From positions 1-15,051 of the forward strand of contig LJUA01000033.1 in assembly GCA_001303545.1 (NCBI GenBank): a DNA stretch of 15,051 nt, given 5' to 3'. Below are positions 1 to 6,768 of this stretch, piece after piece. Made by a program: the position numbers and the translations under genes. Under the pieces are notes generated by a model. The model searched no databases, was not told the DNA's origin, and was given only the letters and a program-made list of their open reading frames with translations. This DNA is from Dehalococcoidia bacterium SM23_28_2 (GTDB lineage: Bacteria; Chloroflexota; Dehalococcoidia; SM23-28-2). Every line of letters begins with the position of its first letter. Position 1 is the stretch's first letter.

Positions 1-589
1 TCATGTAGCCCAGTTGCTCCTTCTGGCCGGCCCCTCCCTTACGGGAGGCGAAGCGGAGGTGGATCTTGCTCCAGAACCAGGCCATGCTGACGTCGTCGGC
101 CCGCTGGCCGAACTTGCCGCGCAGCAGCGGCCCCCAGACGACATCGTAGTTGCGCTGGCCAGCATGCTTGGTGATCCATTCCTTGGCAGTGACCATTTCG
201 TAGGGCTCCCAGTTCTTCTGCCGCCGCAGCCAGAGGCCCACCAGCCCCAAGCGCAGGCGGTCGATGAGGGAGATGGGGGTGAAGCGCAGCAGATCAAGGG
301 GGGTGACGAAATCGTACACTCGGCCGTCGTAGAACATGCCCACCTTCGAGTCCCGCCAGAGCAGGCGATCGGCCAGGCCCAACTCGTCGAGCAGGGCCAT
401 GATAGCCGTGTCATTGGAGAAGATGTGGTGATAGAATTGCTCGATGCGGCTGCCGCCGATCTCGAAGGTGCCCACCAGGCCTCCCAGGTTGGGCTCCGCC
501 TCCAGCAGGTGGACCTGGAAGCCCCGCTGGCAGAGGCGATAGGCGGCGGTCAGGCCAGCCAGTCCCCCGCCGACGACCCCTACCTTCAC
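1..589 (-). CDS. FAD-dependent oxidoreductase, PRK07233 / protoporphyrinogen-oxidase-like (C-terminus beyond window)
   Basis: Only the first 196 codons are inside the window. The protein opens with a Rossmann dinucleotide-binding motif, VGVVGGGLAGLTAAYRL (residues 3-19), followed by an acidic strand end (LLEAE) and a GG pair, as in amine-oxidase/protoporphyrinogen-oxidase-fold flavoproteins. The stretch EQFYHHIFSND and the later WGPLLRGKFG and ADDVSMAWFWSKI match my memory of the PRK07233 family, whose members often sit beside glycosyltransferase and flippase-like genes; their substrate is not established. The start is GTG at 589, whose last two bases form the stop of the upstream flippase-like gene (GTGA overlap), so translation is probably coupled. 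The fold call is firm. The substrate is unknown; desaturation or oxidation of an isoprenoid or sugar-lipid is only a guess from context. Confidence 0.85.
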   Translation of the reverse strand, partial: MKVGVVGGGLAGLTAAYRLCQRGFQVHLLEAEPNLGGLVGTFEIGGSRIEQFYHHIFSNDTAIMALLDELGLADRLLWRDSKVGMFYDGRVYDFVTPLDLLRFTPISLIDRLRLGLVGLWLRRQKNWEPYEMVTAKEWITKHAGQRNYDVVWGPLLRGKFGQRADDVSMAWFWSKIHLRFASRKGGAGQKEQLGYM

Positions 590-1611
590 TCGCTGCCCTC
601 CCCCTCCAGGCCTACGCCAGTGGCCAGCCTGGGTTGGGCCGGCCGGCGCAGGGTCTCGGCCAATGACAGGTTGATCGCCCACAGGAAGAGCAGCCCGGCG
701 GCCACCACCGGTAGCAGCACCAGGGCATGAAGGGCGGCGGCATATGCACCTGCCACTCCACCCCTCACACCCACAAACTCTAGCGTCTCCTTCGTCAGGA
801 GCTCGAAGGGTCCGACGCCGCCGGAGGTGGAAGGAAGCGTTATCGCCAGGTTGGCCGCCGCCGCCACCATCATGAAGATGGGGAAAGCCTCTCCCAGGTC
901 GAAGGATACGCTCACCATGAAGTACATGGTGGATTCCAGTGCCCAAGCCACGACCGAGGTGACCAATACGGCGGCGATCCGCCAGGGGCTCTGCAAGGCG
1001 CTTAGGCCCACTATGAAGGAGCTGGCCCACTGACTGCCTTTCTCCTGTGCTCGCGCCGGCAGGAAGCGCAGAAGCCTTGCCAGCCATCGTTCGGCTCGTT
1101 CCTGGGAAGAGGCCATGAACAAGAAGAGGGCGAAGATCACCACGAAGGTGGCGGTCATGGCAGCGGCCAGAATGCCCAGCTCCTGGCTGAGGCCAACGAA
1201 GGCCCCCACGCCTATCAAGAAGGCGACCAGCACTAGCCCGTCGAACAGGCGCTCCACGGCGATGGTGCCCAGGGTGGACATGATGCTCAGGCGATGCCGC
1301 TTATCCATGATGTACGCTCGTACCAGCTCGCCGGTTCGAGCAGGCAGAAGGTTGTTGGCCATGTAGCCGATGACAATGATGGGATACAGGGTCTGAGCGG
1401 AGAAGTTGCCCATTGGCTGTAGCAGATAGCGCCACCGTAGGGAGCGGAACCAGGCCGAAATGAACCAGACGGCGATGGCGGGGGCGAACCACCAGTAGTT
1501 GGCATCGGCCAGGGCCTCGCCCATTTCTCGCAGGTTGGTGAAGGCAAAGAACAAGCCCAGGAAAAGGGCTGTCCCCACTATGCCGATCCAAAGCTGACGG
1601 TTGCGCAGCAA
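586..1611 (-). CDS. Flippase-like integral membrane protein (lysylphosphatidylglycerol synthase TM domain, UPF0104 family)
   Basis: A 341-residue hydrophobic protein with about eight predicted membrane spans and no soluble synthetase domain. Family hallmarks are visible: WRYLL near residue 60, the GYMANNLLPARTGELVR segment (82-98), ERLFDG (120-125) and SGGVGPFE (263-270). These fit the PF03706 family, the membrane half of MprF-type proteins, which as a stand-alone protein is thought to move lipids or lipid-linked sugars across the membrane; the substrate here is unknown. The start is probably TTG at 1611, since the frame upstream is closed by TAG at 1641 and contains no ATG or GTG. An AGGAGG lies 19 nt upstream, too far to be ideal, and a weaker GGCGGG lies 9 nt upstream. 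The stop overlaps the GTG of the oxidoreductase by 4 nt. Its own promoter is likely in the 82-nt gap upstream. Confidence 0.88.
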   Translation of the reverse strand: MLRNRQLWIGIVGTALFLGLFFAFTNLREMGEALADANYWWFAPAIAVWFISAWFRSLRWRYLLQPMGNFSAQTLYPIIVIGYMANNLLPARTGELVRAYIMDKRHRLSIMSTLGTIAVERLFDGLVLVAFLIGVGAFVGLSQELGILAAAMTATFVVIFALFLFMASSQERAERWLARLLRFLPARAQEKGSQWASSFIVGLSALQSPWRIAAVLVTSVVAWALESTMYFMVSVSFDLGEAFPIFMMVAAAANLAITLPSTSGGVGPFELLTKETLEFVGVRGGVAGAYAAALHALVLLPVVAAGLLFLWAINLSLAETLRRPAQPRLATGVGLEGEGSE

Positions 1612-1656
1612 GATGTCTGGCCCGCCTTTTCCTCCTGGCTAGATAGGGTACGCACC

Positions 1657-1686
1657 ATTATAGGGTGGCAGCAGCTGGTGAAGCAA
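1657..1686 (-). promoter_or_regulatory. Predicted sigmaA-type promoter for the flippase-oxidoreductase pair
   Basis: On the minus strand, TTGCTT (1686-1681) and a perfect -10 hexamer TATAAT (1662-1657) are separated by 18 nt. Transcription would start near 1650 and give a leader of about 40 nt before the TTG start. The element lies wholly in the 82-nt gap after the Agl23-NHL stop codon, so the last two genes could be expressed apart from the rest of the cluster. The -35 match is poor (3 of 6), while the -10 is exact in GC-rich surroundings. Confidence 0.5.
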
Positions 1687-1693
1687 CGCGAGC

Positions 1694-4600
1694 CTAAGGC
1701 ACAGGCATATCGATGAGGAGGACGCGGCGGATCTGATCGACGCCGCTGTTGGAGATGTACAGGAAGCCTCTGTCATCCAGCGCCAGGCCGGTCGGGTTGA
1801 CCAGTGCTGTCTCGCCGAGACCCTCCAGGACGGATAGGAGGCTGCCGTCGGCACCGACACGCAGGAGGCGATGGCGGCCGGTCTCGCTGGCGATGATGCT
1901 CCCGTCAGGCGGCAGAGCGAGATAGGGCTTGGTGGACGGGTCATTGGGGAACCAGCCCGGCATGGGGAACTGGGCCAGCGGATTGAGCCCGCTGTCGAAC
2001 TGCTGGATGCGGCTGTTCCAGGCATCGGCTACAAAGATGTCGCCGTTGGCAGCGATGGCGATGCCTACCGGCTCACGGAACTCCCCTGGCTCCGAGCCGG
2101 ACTCTTCGAAACCTCCCAGGAAGTCGCCGTTGCTGTCGAACTTGAGGAGGCGACCAGTGCCAGTGTCGGCTACCCACACGTTGCCTTCAGCGTCGGTGGC
2201 CACATCGCGCGGGCCCCAGAAATCGTAGGCCTTGGGGTTGCTGAGGTCGGTGGCTGCCTGGCCCCACTGGATCAGGAAGTTCAGGTCGCGGTCGAACTTC
2301 TGGATGCGATTGTTCCAGGTGTCGGCCACGTACAGATTACCTTCGCTGTCCACCGCCACTCCCCAGGGCTCGTTGAACTCGCCCTCGTCCTCTCCCTGGG
2401 AGCCGATCTCGGCTATGAACTCGCCTTCGCTGCTGAACTTCTGGACGCGATGGTTGCCGGTATCGGCCACGTACAGGTTGCCTTCGCTGTCCACCGCCAG
2501 GCCGGCCGGCTTGATGAATCGACCAGGGCCGCTACCCCGCTCGCCCAGGGTGAACCTGCCCTCGCTATCGGGCTTGGGCACCTCTGCCGGTTCCTCGCTG
2601 CCGATGGGCTCCTCAATGGCGAACTCCTCGGGGAAGTAGGCCACAGCATCCGCCGAGCCCTTGGGCTGTGGCGGCTCGTGGTCGCGGAAGTAGTGCCACC
2701 AGGTGTTCCAGGTATCGCCATCGCCCAGCCTGGCCACGAAGTCGGTGAACATAGTCAGCACGCTCTCTTTTTCGATACCCCGATAGGTCTCGGGGAACCA
2801 CCAGCGGTGAGAGTAGGGCTGCCCCGGCTGGTAGCCTGTCAGCTTGGACTGGACGCTGGCGTCGTTGCTCTTATTGACCAGAAGGATGGCGTTGTCGGGC
2901 GGCTGGTAGTCGCCGCTCATATCGGGCCAGCCGACGCCATTGTAGTTGCGCAGATACCAGACCCAGGGCCAGGAGAACGCGTCGCGGCTGTCCACAACGA
3001 TGGACAGGTCTTCGCCCAGGCCCGTCTCCTCCGCTATCTGGTCGATCTGGTCCCGGATTCTGGGGATGTCGGGCGAGCTCTGCGTATAGACCAGCATCTC
3101 GCGGGCGTCCGCGCCGTCGCCCTCCTGGAAGCTGGCCATCCAGGCTGCTCGACCGCTGAACAGCAGGAGGACGCCCAACACTGCTGCCAGCGGCACCACG
3201 GCCATCGCCCGTCCGCGCATGGTGATGGTCAGGGCGGCGATGGCCAGCAGGGCATCAACTCCCAAGACGATGCGGGCGGCAGTGCCTGCGTCACCGGTGG
3301 GGCCGAAGGTAGCGAAGGCCGCGGCCGTTGCTCCCAGGACGGCCGCCAGCAGATAGCCGATGTGGACGGGCAGACGGAGGTGCCACTCCGCCGACCGGGC
3401 TGTTTCCCAGATCTGGCCCAGAGCGTAGGCGGCCAGGATGATCACCGGCAGGGCCAGGTGCACGTTCAGCCAGGGCATCTTCTCCCCGGCCACGGAGTAG
3501 GCGAACAGGCTCAGGATCATCCAGAAGAGCAGGAAGCGGAGGAAGGGGCTGACGCGCAGGCTGAAGGCCAGCAGGGCCAGGGCTACCAGCCCCAGCACTG
3601 TGCCCAACGTTGGGTTATCCGCGGCGTTGGCGGCCAGGGCGAGGATGGCCAGGGAGCCGGCGATGAAGAATACGATGCGCGCGAAGTGGCCCTCGGCGGT
3701 GTTGGGCCCGAAGGCGGCCTTGGCCAGCGCTATCCCCGCAGCGGCAAAGGCGAACAGCAGCGGCAGGTACTCATAGGCGGGCAACAGCACCAGGTAGTAG
3801 TAGAAGGGCTGACCGCCGCGTTGCTCCCCCTGCTGCTCCAGCCAGTAGTCCAGGGAGTTCCACATGCCGGAGCCGAAGCCGTCCGGATTGGTGAGGAAGG
3901 TGGAGTACAGCAGGCCGAAGACGGCGTAGAAGACGACCCCCACGATGAGCCAGGAGCGCCAGTTCCAGCGCAGGCCGATGGCCGCCGTGGAGGCGATGAG
4001 GACAAGCACGGTCAGGAAGCCGGTGAGCTCTTCTCGGCTGACGTGCTCGTGGCCGCTGAGCGGGCCCAGGTTGATGGTGAACAGCTCGCGCGGCCAATCG
4101 GCCTCCTTCACGATGCCCAGGCCTTCCAGTGGCACCTGGATGGCGGCCGCGAACTGGGGCAGAGTGAGCGTGCCCAGGATGAGGAGGAAGTCGGCGGCGC
4201 GCGGTCTCTCCCCCAGCCCGATTCGCCCGCGCGTCTCCTCGCGCAGGAAAGGCCACACGGCGACGATCGCCCAGGCAAAGGGCACCAGGGCCAGGAAGAG
4301 GATGGGAGTGAAAAGCGGGTCGAGGCTGCGGTGCTCCCTGATCCGGTTGGCGAGGGTCTGGGCCATCCACAGGTCGAGGAAGGCGATGAATATCGCGGCA
4401 TTCAGGAAGGTCGCCTCCTTGGTAGCGAAGCTCAGGGCGAGGAGCCCGGCGGCGATGTACAGCCAGCGGTGGCGGCCTTCCTCGATGTACCGCCAGAGGC
4501 AGACGGCCAGCCCCAGGGTCCACAGGCCGACGTAGATGTCGTTGCGGGCAAAGCGGCTGAAGTAGAGAAGGGTGGGCGAAAAGGCGATGAGTCCGGCAGC

Positions 4601-4999
4601 GATCAGCGCCGCCGAGTGGCCCAGATGGCGTCGCAGCAGGAAGGGCATGCCGATGAGTGCTGTGCCCAGGAAGGCGGGCAGGATGCGGGCCGTGTAGTCG
4701 CTGGCCCCGAAGAGAACGAAGCTGAAGGCCGTGCCAAAGAACTGGAAGGGGCCGTGCATCATCGCGCTGTGTTCGTAGTTGCCGTCGCGGAACAGGTAAA
4801 AGGCATACTGGGCATGCAGGCTCTCGTCGTGGTGGAAGGCGCGTGCTCCCAGGTCCCAGAACCGGAGGCCGGCGCCGACCGCGATGAACAGAGCATAGAG
4901 CGCCAGTTCCCAGCTCAGCCTCAGGCGCAGGGAAGCCAGGCGCTCGAACGGCCTGGCCGAAGGTGGCGACGTTGGCGCAGGGGATGGTTGGTCGCTCAT
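1694..4999 (-). CDS. Agl23-type (TIGR03663) membrane protein fused to a C-terminal six-blade NHL propeller
   Basis: An 1101-residue protein in three parts. Residues about 30-620 are a polytopic GT-C-like membrane region with the few invariant residues reported for TIGR03663: the DE pair (HHDES, 56-60), the HGP tripeptide (82-84) and arginines around 105, 149 and 152; PFYYYL (398-403) and AGEKMPWL (504-511) also look conserved. Residues about 630-790 form a soluble region typical of the family. Residues about 815-1093 hold six NHL repeats (near 828, 875, 927, 974, 1024 and 1067), with GLAVDSEGNLYVADT-like cores. TIGR03663 proteins co-occur with YYY proteins, as here; NCBI names them flippase-activity-associated, but the reaction is unknown. 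By analogy with PMT-type GT-C enzymes the propeller probably faces outside the membrane. ATG at 4999 overlaps the upstream stop by 4 nt (ATGA) and has GGTGA 7 nt upstream. Confidence 0.9.
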   Translation of the reverse strand: MSDQPSPAPTSPPSARPFERLASLRLRLSWELALYALFIAVGAGLRFWDLGARAFHHDESLHAQYAFYLFRDGNYEHSAMMHGPFQFFGTAFSFVLFGASDYTARILPAFLGTALIGMPFLLRRHLGHSAALIAAGLIAFSPTLLYFSRFARNDIYVGLWTLGLAVCLWRYIEEGRHRWLYIAAGLLALSFATKEATFLNAAIFIAFLDLWMAQTLANRIREHRSLDPLFTPILFLALVPFAWAIVAVWPFLREETRGRIGLGERPRAADFLLILGTLTLPQFAAAIQVPLEGLGIVKEADWPRELFTINLGPLSGHEHVSREELTGFLTVLVLIASTAAIGLRWNWRSWLIVGVVFYAVFGLLYSTFLTNPDGFGSGMWNSLDYWLEQQGEQRGGQPFYYYLVLLPAYEYLPLLFAFAAAGIALAKAAFGPNTAEGHFARIVFFIAGSLAILALAANAADNPTLGTVLGLVALALLAFSLRVSPFLRFLLFWMILSLFAYSVAGEKMPWLNVHLALPVIILAAYALGQIWETARSAEWHLRLPVHIGYLLAAVLGATAAAFATFGPTGDAGTAARIVLGVDALLAIAALTITMRGRAMAVVPLAAVLGVLLLFSGRAAWMASFQEGDGADAREMLVYTQSSPDIPRIRDQIDQIAEETGLGEDLSIVVDSRDAFSWPWVWYLRNYNGVGWPDMSGDYQPPDNAILLVNKSNDASVQSKLTGYQPGQPYSHRWWFPETYRGIEKESVLTMFTDFVARLGDGDTWNTWWHYFRDHEPPQPKGSADAVAYFPEEFAIEEPIGSEEPAEVPKPDSEGRFTLGERGSGPGRFIKPAGLAVDSEGNLYVADTGNHRVQKFSSEGEFIAEIGSQGEDEGEFNEPWGVAVDSEGNLYVADTWNNRIQKFDRDLNFLIQWGQAATDLSNPKAYDFWGPRDVATDAEGNVWVADTGTGRLLKFDSNGDFLGGFEESGSEPGEFREPVGIAIAANGDIFVADAWNSRIQQFDSGLNPLAQFPMPGWFPNDPSTKPYLALPPDGSIIASETGRHRLLRVGADGSLLSVLEGLGETALVNPTGLALDDRGFLYISNSGVDQIRRVLLIDMPVP
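2318..2499 (-). repeat. Near-identical DNA repeat encoding the cores of NHL blades 1 and 2
   Basis: Two 41-nt copies, 2459-2499 (blade 1) and 2318-2358 (blade 2), differ at 3 positions and are 141 nt apart, equal to one 47-residue NHL repeat. Both encode the core DSEGNLYVADT. Similarity extends weakly beyond the 41 nt on the blade C-terminal side (lower coordinates), and the other four blades are much more diverged. This looks like a recent blade duplication or gene-conversion tract inside the propeller. Confidence 0.7.
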
Positions 5000-6753
5000 T
5001 CCACTCTCACCACTAAGTCCCCCTCTATCGATGATATGTCACCCCAGGCCTGGCGGTAAACCAGCCATCGCCACCAGTCGAGAGGGTCAAAGGTTTGAGG
5101 CAGCCAGCCCTCAGCTATCGGCCAGGTTCCCTGCCAACGATAGCCGGAGGGGGTCGACTCGCCGGCCGGAGTGACGATGGCCACGGCATCCGCTGGCGGT
5201 GATGCTGCGAAGACCACGCCGTTCACATCTCGCAGATACCAGCCGAGAGCGGGAAGAAACGAATCGTTGACGGCGATCAGTCCGGGCGTCTGGGTCTGGA
5301 TGGTAACTAGCTCGTCCTGCAACTGGACGACGCGAGTGTTGATCCGCTCGTCGGCCAGGAACTCGTTACCTCGGCCGTACATCACGGACGTGGAGCCATG
5401 GATCGCTGCGACCGCCAGCAGCACCAGCGCCAGAGCCAGCGAGGCGGCGGCAGCCCGACGGCCGAACGTGTTCCAGGTGATCCATATCAGAGCTATCGCT
5501 GCCGCCAGGGCCAGGATCATGCCTATCCTCTCGCGTTCCGGGCCGGCCTCGCCGGCTTTGGCCCATTGGATGAGGACGAGCGCCATGTAGCCCGCCAAGG
5601 CAAGCACCGGCGCCAGATAGGGAGCCGCCCGGCCGAGGGAGATTGGTTCGGCGTCGGCGACTATTCTCTCCAGCCAGCTACCGGCCAGGAGGGCAAGGGG
5701 CAGAAGGAGCAGGACAAGCTGTCCTGCCTCGCGGCGGGTAGTAATGGCGATGATGATGGCGGCGCCGCTGACCCAGAAGAAGAGGAAGCGCTGGAAGAGG
5801 GAGATGTCCCGGCCTCTGGAGATGATCCAGCGGCCGAGGAGCCACAGGTAGGCTAATCCGCCCAGAAGGAGGAGCAGCGCTTCGTAGCTTATCAGGATGC
5901 TCGAGTGAAGATGCCAGATCAGGCTGTCGCGGGGCAGGGCGAATGCGTCCACCCACTGGCGCAGGCCGGGCAGGCTGAGGCGATCGATGGAGGTGCCGAA
6001 GTGGGTGATGCCCAACTCCAGCGCTCCCAGGAAGAAGAGCAGGCCGCTGATGAGCAGGGCTGGGTTCCGCCACACAGGGCTGGCGGCCGCCAGCAACTCC
6101 TCGTCTCGCCGCCAGGCGATCTCCCAGGCCAGGAAGGCGGCCACGATGAGGGCCGTGGAGGTGGAAACGGGGTCGCTGCCCAGGGCTAGACCCATGGTGA
6201 GGATCAGGGCGAAGAAATAGAGCGGTCGCTGTGTCCGTACATAGGCAAAGAGGGAGAGGACCATGGCCACGGAGAGAAAGGCTCCCACACTGTAAGGCAG
6301 GCTGCTGCGGGAGACGTGCACGAGGAGGGGCGAGAAGGCGAGCAGGCCAGCCGCCGCCAGGGCAGCACCACCCACATATCGCGACAGAGGCCAGAGCAAG
6401 GCGACCGCGGCTGATCCGGCCAGCGCCGGCAACAGGCGGGCCAGGAGGTCGCCGGAGCCGAAGATGTGGAAGAGGTAGGCTGTGAGAGCGGCGGTCATGT
6501 CTCCCGTCCAGTTGGCGGGGATATCGCCCTCCGATGTCTGCCAGGCAGCGAAGGCGCGGACGCTCTCATCGATCGTCAGGGGGAGATGCTCCAGCCGGGC
6601 TAGCCGGAGAGCGGCGGCCAGGGCAATAACGGCCAGCCAGACGATCACCTCCACGCTAATCGACGGAGCGAAGGCTGCCAACCGCGCTCCAGCCGCTGTC
6701 CGTGAAGGCTGGGTCGGTAGGGTGCTGTCAGGGCGTTCGCTCACGGGCGCCAC
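4996..6753 (-). CDS. GT-C fold (GT39/PMT-like) membrane protein, diverged Agl23-like paralogue
   Basis: A 585-residue polytopic protein with roughly a dozen membrane spans. The N-terminal part has the GT-C acidic pair in the first outer loop (LTIDES, 59-64) and an ARLLPAL segment (105-111) that aligns with ARILPAF of the Agl23-NHL protein downstream. It lacks the HGP tripeptide (TGD at 83-85 instead) and one of the two arginines of the SRFAR segment (SRSSL here). It is therefore best called a glycosyltransferase-family-39-like protein of unknown donor and acceptor. The C-terminal 100 residues form a hydrophilic domain with a DPLDWWRWLVYRQAW segment. The start is GTG at 6753, 15 nt after the YYY gene stop, with only a weak AAGG upstream; GTG at 6744 is an alternative. 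Its stop overlaps the start of the next gene by 4 nt. Confidence 0.85.
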   Translation of the reverse strand: MAPVSERPDSTLPTQPSRTAAGARLAAFAPSISVEVIVWLAVIALAAALRLARLEHLPLTIDESVRAFAAWQTSEGDIPANWTGDMTAALTAYLFHIFGSGDLLARLLPALAGSAAVALLWPLSRYVGGAALAAAGLLAFSPLLVHVSRSSLPYSVGAFLSVAMVLSLFAYVRTQRPLYFFALILTMGLALGSDPVSTSTALIVAAFLAWEIAWRRDEELLAAASPVWRNPALLISGLLFFLGALELGITHFGTSIDRLSLPGLRQWVDAFALPRDSLIWHLHSSILISYEALLLLLGGLAYLWLLGRWIISRGRDISLFQRFLFFWVSGAAIIIAITTRREAGQLVLLLLPLALLAGSWLERIVADAEPISLGRAAPYLAPVLALAGYMALVLIQWAKAGEAGPERERIGMILALAAAIALIWITWNTFGRRAAAASLALALVLLAVAAIHGSTSVMYGRGNEFLADERINTRVVQLQDELVTIQTQTPGLIAVNDSFLPALGWYLRDVNGVVFAASPPADAVAIVTPAGESTPSGYRWQGTWPIAEGWLPQTFDPLDWWRWLVYRQAWGDISSIEGDLVVRVE

Positions 6754-6768
6754 CGCCTTGCTGTCGAT

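Noticed and set aside
14..730. Plus-strand open frame of 238 codons at the left edge
   Set aside because: It lies opposite the flavoprotein and flippase-like genes, both of which have clear family motifs; the frame has none.
1871..5059. A 1062-codon open frame on the plus strand opposite the Agl23-NHL gene
   Set aside because: Its codons are the exact reverse complements of the sense codons, so it stays open merely because the sense gene avoids TTA, CTA and TCA, which is normal in GC-rich genes. The translation is low-complexity Q/G/E/D-rich and has no recognisable domain.
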